Assembly: GCF_000424105.1 (NCBI RefSeq)
Contig: NZ_AUJG01000015.1
Coordinates: 18,691 to 82,690 of the forward strand
Source of the DNA: Lachnospira multipara ATCC 19207
Lineage (GTDB): Bacteria; Bacillota; Clostridia; Lachnospirales; Lachnospiraceae
Length of the DNA stretch: 64,000 bases
Direction: 5' to 3'
Position 1 is the stretch's first letter. Each line of letters begins with the position of its first letter. This document shows positions 36,441 to 45,555 of this stretch, one piece after another. A program made the translations under genes and the position numbers. Under the pieces are notes generated by a model. The model was not told the DNA's origin, made no database searches, and saw only the letters and a program-made list of their open reading frames with translations.

Positions 36441-37787
36441 CTATAAGAAGAAGACTAAAGTATCAAGAATGAACACTGGCACTAGAATACCAATAGACCA
36501 TTTCATATAACCAAAGAAGCTTGGCATTCTGATACCATTTTCGTCTGATATTGATTTGATCATAAAGTTAGGTGCATTACCGATGTATGTGTTAGCTCCC
36601 ATAAATACGGCACCACATGAGATTGCAAGTAACATATGAGCTGGAATTATACCAACTGTTGTTGCAATACCTGATGTGTAACCAAGTGTACCTGCGGCAG
36701 TTAAGAATACAAGGTAAGTTGGTGTGTTATCAAGGAAACTTGAAAGTGCACCGGTTGTCCAGAACATTTGCATAGGCTTTGTAAGGCCAAGGTCTGGACC
36801 TACTGACTTAAGTAATGTAAGAGCTGGTGCCATAGTAATAAAGATACCAATGAAAAGAATTGCTACTTCTTCGATAGCGCCCCATGTGAAATGGTTTCTC
36901 TCTCTGATTTCCTTATTAGTAGTCTTAAATGAAAGGAAGGCAGCAACTAAGATAATTACACACTCAATCATAGCTGGGAATGTAAATGTAACTTCGCCTA
37001 AAATGTGAATACCAAGTACAGCTCCCTCTGCATCCTGGAATGCAGGAAGTGTAGGTAAAACACCACTTAAGATAACCGCTACAACGATCATTACTAAGAA
37101 AATTAAATTGTGAAGTCCTGAGAACTTAATCTCTGTTCCGGCCTTTGAAAGGTCAGGTCTACGACCTCTTGCTAAATCTCTCTTATATCTCTTTCTATCA
37201 ATAAAATAGAAGATAACAGAAAGAACTGCTAAATTAAATATGAAAACTGGGAATAGATTCAAGCTCCAAAAGAATGGTACACCACGCATAAAGCCCATTA
37301 AAAGTGGTGGATCACCCATAGGTGTTAGGGCGCCTCCAAGGTTACTGATCATGAAAATGAAGAAAATCATGATGTGTCCCTTATGACGTCTCCAAGAATT
37401 CATCTTGATTATAGGTCTAACCATAAGCATTGATGAACCTGTGGTACCGATGATACTTGAAAGAAATGTTCCAATTATAAGTAATATAACATTAACTCCT
37501 GGCGAACCGGCTAGGTCACCGTCAAAAGAAATATTACCTGCTACACAATAAAGTCCAAATAAAAGGACGATAAAAGTAAGATAGTCTCCGAAGAAACTCT
37601 CCAATACAGACTCAGCTGTCCCCACAATACTGTTACTGATTGTAAAAAGAATTGCAAATACAATAATCCAGAATGCGACAGCGATGGCCTTGTACTTTTC
37701 CCACCATTCTGCATTAAAGATAGGAAAAAGTGCTATACATAGCAATAACCCTACGAATGGTAAGCACAATACGATTGAATTAACCAT
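36441..37787 (-). CDS. Sodium:proton antiporter, NhaD/ion transporter superfamily
   Basis: A 448-residue membrane protein with about 11-12 helices. The segment LGGALTPMGDPPLLMGFMRG and the paired late segment TYLVFLTAAGTLG are typical of NhaD-type and related citrate/ion transporters. I infer Na+/H+ exchange; a dicarboxylate carrier of the same superfamily is the main alternative. GGAGGA precedes the ATG. It is co-transcribed with the cytidylate kinase-like gene. Confidence 0.8.
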   Translation of the reverse strand: MVNSIVLCLPFVGLLLCIALFPIFNAEWWEKYKAIAVAFWIIVFAILFTISNSIVGTAESVLESFFGDYLTFIVLLFGLYCVAGNISFDGDLAGSPGVNVILLIIGTFLSSIIGTTGSSMLMVRPIIKMNSWRRHKGHIMIFFIFMISNLGGALTPMGDPPLLMGFMRGVPFFWSLNLFPVFIFNLAVLSVIFYFIDRKRYKRDLARGRRPDLSKAGTEIKFSGLHNLIFLVMIVVAVILSGVLPTLPAFQDAEGAVLGIHILGEVTFTFPAMIECVIILVAAFLSFKTTNKEIRERNHFTWGAIEEVAILFIGIFITMAPALTLLKSVGPDLGLTKPMQMFWTTGALSSFLDNTPTYLVFLTAAGTLGYTSGIATTVGIIPAHMLLAISCGAVFMGANTYIGNAPNFMIKSISDENGIRMPSFFGYMKWSIGILVPVFILDTLVFFL

Positions 37788-37973
37788 AAAAATCCTCCTA
37801 AAGATCGATTACTAAGCGTAATCTACTTTCTCTAGCTTACAATTGTTGTATTATCCTCTTATATAAAGATAAAGTCAACAAGTTTACTGATAATAATTTC
37901 CCCATATATATTTTTCACATTAACCCACAGTTGATTATTATATATTGTAAAACTTTTTCGTGTAAGTATCAAT

Positions 37974-39593
37974 TTACAAATATTTCTTTCCAAAAAATAT
38001 ACATTTGCAAATCTTTTCCAATATTTCTGGACTATTCTTAGTGAAATTTGCATCGTAAGGAGTGATAAAAAGCGCTATAGCCCCAAGTATTGTAATAATG
38101 CAAAGATACGCTATAAATTGCCTTATATCATTCTTATGTTTCTTACTAGCCGTGGCCTCAAGACTTGCAAGGCAGATAAAGGCATTGATTCCCATAAGTA
38201 ATAGGAAATCTAGCTTGTATCTTTCAAGCAGGTAAGGGGTCCAGCACACAGAAAGCACTGTAATCACAATAGGCAAGGCAAAGAGCCAAAGGCTAAAGCC
38301 GTAAAGCCCCTCCTTCTTTAATTTATATGAAGCTCTTTTTGAAAATGCAGCAAAAACTGCAATTAGTATCGGAAATTCAAACAATACCCCCGAAAAGCCT
38401 ACAAAAGGAAAGCTCTCCTTTATAGTCTTAAAACTAATGAAGTTATAAACAAGTCCGTTTAGCACATCAATTAGATTGAAGCGTTTGAAAATGTTACCGT
38501 AGGCCGATTGGTCTGTCACTGTCATTTGATAAGACTGTCCAAATTCAAAAGGATTATGGAAACGTAGGTAGTTGTAAAGCATAAGAGCTAGGGCTACAAG
38601 GAGGTATGGTAGGGCTGCAATGCAGAGGTTACGTAAGATTGTAACCGGGCCGCGGCCTGCTGCCTTGCTTGCTGCGGGTGAAACTAAGTCGCCATTCTCG
38701 CAGGCAGCTTCGCCGCAAACCTCCACTCGGCCGCCGACTTCATAATCTCCTGCCCTAAACTTCTTCACATATATAATTATAAAAGGAATCACCGCAAGGC
38801 TTGCTAGTCCTATTGTTGGTCTTGAGCCCCAAACTAAGGCGCCACAAAGAGAGCCAAGGATTGCATCCTTTATAACTTTCCAATTCTTTTTTTGTAAAAA
38901 AACGCCATGAATAAAGAAATAAAAACTCCAAATCTGAAAAGCCAAACCACAAGAAATAGCTGTGCAGTAAAGCTCTGGCGCATCAAGAATATACCAGACG
39001 CTAAGGACTGATACAGTAACAGATAATAGAGAAACTAGGCTTGCGGGAAGCTTTTTAAAGAAAAGCCTTTGTAACATTTTCAAAAGGAAGAAGATTCCTA
39101 GAACGATAAAGATTACAAAAATCCTAGTTACTATGATTGTTGGCAGGCTCATACCTGTAATTAACTTAAAAGGTAGGAATAGAAGAATCACTGGCACTAC
39201 TCCAAAGTAGACATAGTAGTGGCCCTCAAAATAAGCGCTATCCCAGTGAACGGATATGTCGTTTAGCTTACGCACCTGATAGTCGTAAGGATTAGATAGG
39301 GCTTCTAGCTTTGGGTCCACGTCGTAATCTAGATATAAGTGGCCCTCAAGGAAGCTATCAGCCAAAAGCTCATACTGGTCGTGGTGATTATTATTAACCC
39401 CATTCCAGCTGTTGCTAAGCCCCATTGGGAGCTGGAGAACTAATATAGTTACTAGCATTATGGAAAGCTCAATTCCCTTTTTAAAAGTGGAATTAAGGCT
39501 AACATTTTCTTTGAATAAAAACGACCTCTTGTTAAAGATTGCAAAAAGTCCTAATAGAATTCCCCAAAACAAAATACTAGTAACTATATACAT
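37974..39593 (-). CDS. GT-C-type membrane glycosyltransferase-like protein with GC-rich insert
   Basis: 539 residues with about ten to twelve helices. The first extracytoplasmic loop contains YELLADSFLEGHLYLDYDVD and HWDSAYFEGHYYVYFGVVP, a pattern I associate with Firmicute polyprenyl-linked GT-C glycosyltransferases, with acidic and aromatic residues near the membrane. Residues about 281-315 (bases 38647-38752) form a Gly/Ala/Glu-rich loop coded by unusually GC-rich DNA, apparently an in-frame insertion. It starts 10 bp after the GT2 gene stop, so the two act together, the GT2 enzyme probably making the lipid-linked donor sugar. Confidence 0.68.
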   Translation of the reverse strand: MYIVTSILFWGILLGLFAIFNKRSFLFKENVSLNSTFKKGIELSIMLVTILVLQLPMGLSNSWNGVNNNHHDQYELLADSFLEGHLYLDYDVDPKLEALSNPYDYQVRKLNDISVHWDSAYFEGHYYVYFGVVPVILLFLPFKLITGMSLPTIIVTRIFVIFIVLGIFFLLKMLQRLFFKKLPASLVSLLSVTVSVLSVWYILDAPELYCTAISCGLAFQIWSFYFFIHGVFLQKKNWKVIKDAILGSLCGALVWGSRPTIGLASLAVIPFIIIYVKKFRAGDYEVGGRVEVCGEAACENGDLVSPAASKAAGRGPVTILRNLCIAALPYLLVALALMLYNYLRFHNPFEFGQSYQMTVTDQSAYGNIFKRFNLIDVLNGLVYNFISFKTIKESFPFVGFSGVLFEFPILIAVFAAFSKRASYKLKKEGLYGFSLWLFALPIVITVLSVCWTPYLLERYKLDFLLLMGINAFICLASLEATASKKHKNDIRQFIAYLCIITILGAIALFITPYDANFTKNSPEILEKICKCIFFGKKYL

Positions 39594-39602
39594 AGGCGTC
39601 CC

Positions 39603-40352
39603 CTACCTTTTCTCATCATAATAATGTAAAAAATAAACCCTGTAAAAAATCTTCCAAGTATCTAAAAATACATGCCAAGCGTCCTTTAAACCGATTCGGT
39701 TGGCGTTCTTCTCTCTAACAAACACAACCTCTACTGGCATCTGTGCAATCTTTGCCCCTCTTCTGTGAACCGCCACTAAAAGCTCGATATCATAAGCAAA
39801 ACCTGCGGTTCTAATTAAATGGCCTACGGGCTTGATTGCTGAAGCCTTAAAGACCTTGATTCCTGTCTGTGTATCCTTCACATTTAGGTGGAAAAGCACA
39901 AGCAGCATAAGGTAGTAACCCATGCTTATGACCTTTCGCTTGAAAGGATATTTTAGTTTAGAATCTTTATGAAATTTACAGCCAATGACTACGTCCTTGT
40001 TGTCTCTTAGCATCTTCTCTAAGTAGCCCTCAAGCTGCATTGGATTTAGCTCCAAATCCGCATCAAGAAATGCGATATATTCTCCATCGGACTGCATAAC
40101 CCCCGCCATGATTGCATTACCCTTGCCTCTATTCTTACCGTAAGAGACAGGTCTAATGCGAGAGTCTTCCTTTGCTGCCCTCTTTATCTCCTTTAATGTA
40201 TTATCTTTGCTACCATCATTTACCACTACAATTTCAAAATCCTCTACAAAAGATGACACAATACTAATAGTCTTCATCAAGCTCTCATAGATTAGTTTTT
40301 CCTCATTATAGGCCGGCATTACAACTGATAACTTCGCGCCTAAATCTACCAT
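39603..40352 (-). CDS. Family 2 glycosyltransferase (polyprenyl-phosphate sugar synthase type)
   Basis: 249 residues. GT-A fold motifs are visible: VVMPAYNEEKLI at the N-terminus, VVNDGSKDNT, the metal-binding DADLELN, and the later DTQTGIKVF, which is typical of dolichyl/polyprenyl-phosphate mannose or glucose synthases. No C-terminal membrane helices, so it belongs to the soluble DPM1-like group. I chose ATG 40352 (MVDLGAKLSV) with AAGGACA upstream; the longer reading from 40403 runs through the terminator hairpin of the neighbouring gene. Confidence 0.87.
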   Translation of the reverse strand: MVDLGAKLSVVMPAYNEEKLIYESLMKTISIVSSFVEDFEIVVVNDGSKDNTLKEIKRAAKEDSRIRPVSYGKNRGKGNAIMAGVMQSDGEYIAFLDADLELNPMQLEGYLEKMLRDNKDVVIGCKFHKDSKLKYPFKRKVISMGYYLMLLVLFHLNVKDTQTGIKVFKASAIKPVGHLIRTAGFAYDIELLVAVHRRGAKIAQMPVEVVFVREKNANRIGLKDAWHVFLDTWKIFYRVYFLHYYDEKR

Positions 40353-40373
40353 ATTAAATGTCCTTCTTAAAAA

Positions 40374-40404
40374 AATGAGTACTGCATATCGTACAGTACT
40401 CATT
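40374..40404 (-). terminator. Terminator of the DUF3048 gene
   Basis: AATGAGTACTG and CAGTACTCATT form an 11-bp stem; on the minus strand TTTTTTT follows. Confidence 0.85.
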
Positions 40405-40442
40405 ATATCAATTCTTAATTTATCTTGCTACAGTTTTTGAAA

Positions 40443-41510
40443 CTATTCAATAGTCAGGCCTTCGCTAGTTGGATGAAGCTCAACATAAGTTCTACCATCG
40501 GAAAGCTCAATTTCTTCACCTGTTGCAGCATTAGTATAAACAGTCTGAGCATACCTATCAGCCTTAGACCAGTTGATTGGAATTGCGCTACCATTTGTAA
40601 TATAATAGCCAGTTCCTGAGCCAGTTGTGTAAATGTCTAAGCAGTAGTTATCTGACATGTAGCCATAGCTTATGTTCTGAACGATGATGTTCTTTGCTGT
40701 GAAGTTCTCGCCTGTGCCATAGTCAGAGGCTGTTGTGCCATTATTAGCTCTTGTGTATTCCTTAGTTGTTTGGTCATATGAAAATGTAGTCGTCTGGGCG
40801 CCGCCAATAGTTACCTTGACGTTAGTTGCTGGAAGGGCGCCTTCCACTCCACTTAGCTCCACATCTGAAACATTGTAGTTAAATACTAAAGTGTCCTCAG
40901 CAGAATCTGCTTCCATATTAAATCCCTTAGTGTCTCTTGCATACTCAAGTAGCTTAAGAGTTGATGTATAAGCTGTATGCTCTGTTGCCAGGTTCTTTGG
41001 ATTCTCTCTCCAGAAAGGAGAATCATACATACCATTAATGTCGTCAATGCCTGTTGAAGAAATCTGAGAAATAGCCCAGTCACTTCCACCAAAATGAACA
41101 AATATGGCATCTGACTCAAAACAGTAATCTAACATGTTGTGTCTCGCACTTCTTACAGTTCCTACCTGTAAGTCTTCCTCTACATCCTTAAAGAAGGCAA
41201 GAAGTCTTGTCTGACCACCTTCTACTGGAATCTCGTAAATTAAAAAGGCCTTGTTTAGGCCACGCTGTACTGTAGTTGCAGGATAGACGTTGTTAATAGA
41301 AATGGCAAATGGTCTTGTCTTTGAATTAACGTCTACTACATCCACTACTTCAGGCGCTTCTGTCTGCTCCTGTGTTGTCTCCTCTGTCTCTGTCTCTGTC
41401 TCTGTTTCCGCTTCTTGTGCTTTTTTCTTACCGCAAGCTCCAAGATTTAAAATCATCATTGAAGAAAAAAGACATACTAGGAGTAAAGATAACAATCTCT
41501 TAACTTTCAT
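40443..41510 (-). CDS. DUF3048 lipoprotein (YerB-like)
   Basis: 355 residues with a lipoprotein signal (lipobox LGAC, Cys at about residue 26), a Thr/Glu repeat linker (TETETETEE at about 37-52, coded by a hexanucleotide repeat) and the two-part DUF3048 domain: KTRPFAISINN, RGLNKAFLIYEIPVEGGQTRL, VGTVRSARHNMLD, and a C-terminal part with YVELHPTSEG. The family includes B. subtilis YerB and is surface-exposed; its function is not known. GGGGGAGGG precedes the ATG. Monocistronic. Confidence 0.88.
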   Translation of the reverse strand: MKVKRLLSLLLVCLFSSMMILNLGACGKKKAQEAETETETETEETTQEQTEAPEVVDVVDVNSKTRPFAISINNVYPATTVQRGLNKAFLIYEIPVEGGQTRLLAFFKDVEEDLQVGTVRSARHNMLDYCFESDAIFVHFGGSDWAISQISSTGIDDINGMYDSPFWRENPKNLATEHTAYTSTLKLLEYARDTKGFNMEADSAEDTLVFNYNVSDVELSGVEGALPATNVKVTIGGAQTTTFSYDQTTKEYTRANNGTTASDYGTGENFTAKNIIVQNISYGYMSDNYCLDIYTTGSGTGYYITNGSAIPINWSKADRYAQTVYTNAATGEEIELSDGRTYVELHPTSEGLTIE

Positions 41511-41580
41511 AAAAGCCCTCCCCCTCTATTCATATTTTAATTTTACTATTAATAATATTTTCTGTAAAGTGGGAGAAAAA

Positions 41581-41610
41581 AAAGGACTACAAACTAATTT
41601 GTAGTCCTTT
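41581..41610 (-). terminator. Terminator of tRNA-Leu
   Basis: AAAGGACTACAAA-CTAA-TTTGTAGTCCTTT, a perfect 13-bp stem; on the minus strand a run of eight T follows. Confidence 0.9.
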
Positions 41611-41634
41611 TGTCTTATTATTACAAAAATGTAA

Positions 41635-41722
41635 TGCCGGCAACGGGAATCGAACCCGTATGGGAGTATAAGTCCCGCAGGATTTTAAGTCCTGTGCGTC
41701 TGCCAGTTCCGCCACACCGGCA
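41635..41722 (-). tRNA. tRNA-Leu (TAA anticodon)
   Basis: 88 nt on the minus strand with a long variable arm as in class II tRNAs. Acceptor TGCCGGT pairs with GCCGGCA, anticodon arm CAGGA-CTTAAAA-TCCTG gives TAA, T-arm CGGG-TTCGATT-CCCG. CCA is not encoded. Confidence 0.96.
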
Positions 41723-41960
41723 TAACTGCTCACTGAGCAATCAACTTGTTCTTGAGTACCCTCAAGACCTTAGTTATATTATCACGAGATTGAAGCTTCG
41801 TCAACCTAAAATTAGGAAATCTTGCGATATTTTTATACATGTTAAACTGGCGTAGCCTAAGTTATCCTAGCGATGCATCAATGTCTCGCTCTTGGGAAAA
41901 AGATCTTACGATCAACAAGACAACTAAGAATGCTTTACTACCTGCAGAATACATGCAAAT

Positions 41961-42041
41961 GGGCGGAGAAGGATTCGAACCTTCGAAGGCAGTGCCAGCA
42001 GATTTACAGTCTGTCCCCTTTGGCCACTCGGGAATCCACCC
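41961..42041 (-). tRNA. tRNA-Tyr (GTA anticodon)
   Basis: 81 nt on the minus strand with a long variable arm. Acceptor GGGTGGA pairs with TCCGCCC, anticodon arm CAGA-CTGTAAA-TCTG gives GTA, T-arm GAAGG-TTCGAAT-CCTTC. CCA is not encoded. It lies upstream of tRNA-Leu on the same strand; the two may be one transcript. Confidence 0.96.
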
Positions 42042-42222
42042 ATGTACTCAAATAAGCAATTATTAAGTTAATTCAAGGCAATAAGCTTTACTGCCTCAAA
42101 CGTTTGCAAGTTTACCATAACAAAATATAGTATGCAATACATTTTCAAAGGCTTTCATAAATCTTTCACTTTTTTCACAAAGTTGACACAGACTTGACAA
42201 TACAGTTTGTGGTTTATATACA

Positions 42223-42263
42223 AAAATGTGTATGGAATTGCATTGCAAAACCATACACATTTT
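42223..42263 (-). terminator. Terminator of the Dlt-like operon
   Basis: AAAATGTGTATGG and CCATACACATTTT form a 13-bp stem directly behind the carrier-protein gene; TTTGTATAT follows on the minus strand. Confidence 0.85.
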
Positions 42264-42267
42264 AAGA

Positions 42268-42495
42268 TTAATCTTCCTGCAATCTTTCAACCATTGCTAA
42301 AAGACCTGCAGCGCTATTAAAGTTATCTGGGATAATTTCGCTAGCTGGAATTGAAATATCATACTCATCTGTAAGAGCTGAGATGATCTGTAAAATATCA
42401 AATGAATCTAAAATGTGATCATCAATAAGTGTTGTGCAATTTTCAAAATCTACATCTTCCTTAACGTCCTGTAAAATTTCAATAAGTTCTTCCAT
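42268..42495 (-). CDS. Acyl/peptidyl carrier protein (DltC-like)
   Basis: A 75-residue acidic four-helix carrier protein. The phosphopantetheine attachment Ser is in HILDSFDILQI (D-S-F/L pattern), followed by IPASEI as in DltC. It is the last gene of a five-gene operon with an amino-acid adenylating enzyme, so it most likely carries an aminoacyl thioester. AAGGAAAA precedes the ATG; a terminator follows 4 bp behind the stop codon. Confidence 0.9.
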   Translation of the reverse strand: MEELIEILQDVKEDVDFENCTTLIDDHILDSFDILQIISALTDEYDISIPASEIIPDNFNSAAGLLAMVERLQED

Positions 42496-42555
42496 AGTTT
42501 TCCTTCGACTTTAAAAGTCTATCCTTTCTAATAATTAATTTTGTAAAAAATTTAC

Positions 42556-42623
42556 CTAGTAAGCTTTATACCCCCACTTTAAGCTTACGCTTTTGAAGCG
42601 GGGGATTGCTTACACTGCGTTCA
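42556..42623 (-). repeat. Truncated copy of family A palindromic repeat, fused to gene end
   Basis: About 68 bp matching one end of the 163-bp repeat (CTAGTAAGCTTTATACCCCC ... CTTACACTGCGTTCA). It lies between the decarboxylase and carrier-protein genes and its terminal GAACGCAGTGTAA supplies the last codons and the TAA stop of the decarboxylase. Confidence 0.88.
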
Positions 42624-43830
42624 TAGAATTGATTTCGTAGCTTTCTAGATAATCTCTTACTAACTTAGCGTTTCCATCCCACAATACTACTCGAGGAAGG
42701 GTTCTACTAAGGAATAGATAAATACCTTCTGTAATAGAGTACGCTCCCATGTTAGAGAATGCAAGTACATCTCCCATATTTAATTCAAGGGGAAGCTGAC
42801 TTACAATAATATCGTTTGTGGTACATAAGCTACCATATAAACAATAAGCCTTTTTTGTGGCATTTTCTTGAACATCCTCTAAAGAGCTTATAAATTCCTT
42901 AGTGTTTAGATTAGCCACCACAGGAACTTTCATACCCATCATCTGGCCGTAGTAATTTACGTGATTAAGGCCGCCGTCAATAAAGGCATAGTTAATGTCC
43001 TTGTTAGTCTTCATATCCACGATAGAAGTTAGATAATAACCGCATTCAGTGGCAATAAAACGTCCCATCTCAATAGTTAGTTCATAACCCTTAGCTGCCA
43101 AAGCCTTTAGGCCTTCGCTAATCTCCTCAAGGGATTCGTAGCTGTTAGTGCTGTCATCTTCTGCAAAAATTGGCACTCTAGCCCCTGGGCCATACTCAAC
43201 CCTTTCCATCTTAAAGCCATGGTCTTTTTCTATAATTTCAAGGATTTCTGCTAATTTATCAAGCTCCTTTAACTGCTTTCTAGCATGCTTTTTCTGGGTA
43301 CCTGTAAAGAAATGAAGTCCTTTTATTTCAATTTTGTCAAACTTGTCACGGTTATCAATTAGATAGAAAAGGTCTTCCTTGCTCATACCAAACTGGTTGC
43401 CGCCGTTAAGTCTAGGAATTAAATTTACCTTGTGGTCTGCGTGTTTCTGGATATATTCCACCTGACGAAGGGATTCCGCTGTGAAAGTGGCAATGCTTCT
43501 TTGCTCTTTATCTACTCCTACCCCGTATTCAAGGGCGCGGATTACATCCTTTTCTGTCTTACAGACACCTGAGTAAATGATCTTACTTGGATCAACCTTA
43601 TACTTTGCGCAAAGTTCTAACTCTCCCGGAGAGCAGACCTCAAGACCATCCACAAGGTCCACAAGCTCTGTTGTAAGGAAGGGATTTGCCTTGATTGAAT
43701 AAACAAGACCTACTTGTTCTCCAATAATATGTCTGATTTTTTCAATTCTTTCCTTTAATGCTTTTATGTCAAAAACGTATGTTGGGCTGCCATATTCATC
43801 GGCAACTGCTTTTAGTTCTTCTAAGTTCAT
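42610..43830 (-). CDS. Fold-type III PLP-dependent decarboxylase (LysA-like) of a Dlt-like operon
   Basis: 406 residues. The alanine-racemase-type barrel has the PLP Lys in VYSIKANPF, then CSPGELELC, HFFTGTQ (HVGSQ-like), and EMGRFIAT in the phosphate-binding place; the C-terminal barrel has YGSLCTTND, equivalent to the catalytic-Cys GPxCxxxD motif of diaminopimelate and ornithine/arginine decarboxylases. It is therefore a decarboxylase-type enzyme rather than a plain racemase; the substrate is not evident. The position between adenylating enzyme and carrier protein points to supply of the amino acid that is loaded. The last four residues MNAV come from an inserted palindromic repeat. GAGGGAC precedes the ATG. 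Confidence 0.85.
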   Translation of the reverse strand: MNLEELKAVADEYGSPTYVFDIKALKERIEKIRHIIGEQVGLVYSIKANPFLTTELVDLVDGLEVCSPGELELCAKYKVDPSKIIYSGVCKTEKDVIRALEYGVGVDKEQRSIATFTAESLRQVEYIQKHADHKVNLIPRLNGGNQFGMSKEDLFYLIDNRDKFDKIEIKGLHFFTGTQKKHARKQLKELDKLAEILEIIEKDHGFKMERVEYGPGARVPIFAEDDSTNSYESLEEISEGLKALAAKGYELTIEMGRFIATECGYYLTSIVDMKTNKDINYAFIDGGLNHVNYYGQMMGMKVPVVANLNTKEFISSLEDVQENATKKAYCLYGSLCTTNDIIVSQLPLELNMGDVLAFSNMGAYSITEGIYLFLSRTLPRVVLWDGNAKLVRDYLESYEINSMNAV

Positions 43831-43855
43831 GATGTCCCTCTTTCTTTTGATTTAG

Positions 43856-43930
43856 CTGGCGCAGACGCTGGCCGCGATAAGCTGCTGGCGCGCAGGTGTT
43901 GCCTCAAGGCACTATTGGCGCGCCGACGCC
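43856..43930. repeat. GC-rich palindromic spacer inside the Dlt-like operon
   Basis: GGCGCGC...GCGCGCC encloses TGCC-TCAA-GGCA; the segment is very GC-rich compared with the flanking genes. It has no open reading frame of note and lies between the adenylating-enzyme and decarboxylase genes. It could tune relative expression within the operon. Confidence 0.5.
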
Positions 43931-43939
43931 GGGTGGCAA

Positions 43940-45499
43940 TTACAAGCCTGCCACCTGCTTTAATGCATTTCTATCTATCTTGCCATTCTTTGTCATTGGC
44001 ATTTCATCAATCATAATTACCTTATTAGGTATCATATAAGATGGTAAATCTTCTCTAAGCTCTTCAAGGAGCTCCTTCTTGTCAGCATCACCCATGACAA
44101 AGAGAAGGATTTTCTTCTTATTATTATCGTAAAGGCAGCATGTTCTTTCTACCTTATCCTTTGAGCTAGCAGCTACCTCGATTTCTCCAAGCTCAATTCT
44201 TTGACCCATGTGCTTAACCTGGAAATCTTTACGAGATACGTAGTATAGAAGACCCTCTTCATCGTAACGACCTAGGTCTCCGGTTCTATACATCATCTCA
44301 AGGAATTCGTGGTTAGCTGGGTTAGGCATGAAGGCCTTAGATGTCTTATCCTTATCCTTATAGTAACCAAGAGCTAAGCAAGCACCTGCAACGCAGATTT
44401 CTCCCACTTCTCCGGCAGTTGTAATTTCCTCGTCGTTATCATTAAGCAAGAATACATGCTCATTCTCAAAGGCTCTACCTGCAGGAATAACCTCCTTTAG
44501 GTCATAGTCTCTATCTACCACATGATATGTGCAGTTACATGTAATCTCTGTTGGGCCATAGACGTTGACATAAGTAGCCTCTGGAAGATACTTCTTCCAC
44601 ACATTTAGCTGCTTAATTGGCATAACCTCGCCTGAGAAGATAACCTTCTTAACGCTAGTTGGCACCTTATAGCCAAAACCATTCATAATAGATACAAAGC
44701 ACATGGCACTAACTGCCCATACTAAAACTGTTGGCTTTCTCTCAACTAGGTAATCCATAAGTGCTGTTGGATTTGAAAAATAACTTCTAGGGATGATGTT
44801 AACCGTTCCACCTACAGATATTGATGCAAATATATCTTTAACGGATACGTCAAAATCAAAAGGAGCCTGGTTTGCCCAAATGTCGTTTTTATTCAAATCA
44901 AAAGTCTTAGTAAAGACTTCAATAAAGTCAATAATAGAAGCGTGTCCTACTACCACACCCTTTGGTGTGCCTGTACTTCCGCTAGTAAAGTTTACATAAA
45001 CTGGATCATTTGAAAGAGCTGTATGTCTTATTTTTACAAGTTTTTCTCTATCAATTAAATCCTCATAACTCTTAGTTTCTAATTCCTTACGTACATCAGA
45101 AAGGAGAGTTTCAAGGCTAATGATCTTAGTATTAGGATAGCTTGAAAACATGCTAATAGCCTCGGCATAGTTCTCATCATCAGTAAAGATAATCTTAGGC
45201 ATTAAGGTTTCAATTACCTTAGTCTGTCTAGTCTTAGGGCTTCTTAAATCAATAAAAGAATAAAAGGCACGAGACTTTAAAGTAGCAAACATACCTACCG
45301 TTGCATCTACACATTTTTCAAGGTAAAAGGCAATCGCCTGTCTTTCTTTAACATCTTCGTCTCTAATTAAGATGCTTGCAATAATATCACTTTCTAGGTC
45401 TAAATCTTTGTAAGTTATAGTGTTTTCTACATCTGCAAATGCTATCTTATCCGGATAGTTTGTTGCGGATTTTTCTAACCATTCTAATACATTATTCAT
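43940..45499 (-). CDS. Amino-acid adenylating enzyme (DltA-like)
   Basis: 519 residues, stand-alone adenylation domain. Core motifs in order: VYVNFTSGSTGTPKGV (ATP loop), FDFDVSVKDIF (contains the Asp that binds an alpha-amino group), NVYGPTEITCNCTY, YRTGDLGRYDEEG, and MTKNGKIDRNAL with the catalytic Lys. The retained Asp argues for an alpha-amino-acid substrate, as in DltA and NRPS domains. It should form aminoacyl-AMP and load the carrier protein at 42268. Operon context: MBOAT and SGNH genes upstream, PLP decarboxylase and carrier protein downstream. AGAGGAAAG precedes the ATG. Confidence 0.9.
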   Translation of the reverse strand: MNNVLEWLEKSATNYPDKIAFADVENTITYKDLDLESDIIASILIRDEDVKERQAIAFYLEKCVDATVGMFATLKSRAFYSFIDLRSPKTRQTKVIETLMPKIIFTDDENYAEAISMFSSYPNTKIISLETLLSDVRKELETKSYEDLIDREKLVKIRHTALSNDPVYVNFTSGSTGTPKGVVVGHASIIDFIEVFTKTFDLNKNDIWANQAPFDFDVSVKDIFASISVGGTVNIIPRSYFSNPTALMDYLVERKPTVLVWAVSAMCFVSIMNGFGYKVPTSVKKVIFSGEVMPIKQLNVWKKYLPEATYVNVYGPTEITCNCTYHVVDRDYDLKEVIPAGRAFENEHVFLLNDNDEEITTAGEVGEICVAGACLALGYYKDKDKTSKAFMPNPANHEFLEMMYRTGDLGRYDEEGLLYYVSRKDFQVKHMGQRIELGEIEVAASSKDKVERTCCLYDNNKKKILLFVMGDADKKELLEELREDLPSYMIPNKVIMIDEMPMTKNGKIDRNALKQVAGL

Positions 45500-45555
45500 T
45501 AAACTTTCCTCTTCTCTTAAACTAAATCTATGTTTCTTAAAAATGTTTTTGCAAA

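Noticed and set aside
41610..42066. Plus-strand open frames across the tRNA-Leu and tRNA-Tyr genes
   Set aside because: They are chance frames through the complements of tRNA genes; both tRNAs fold completely.
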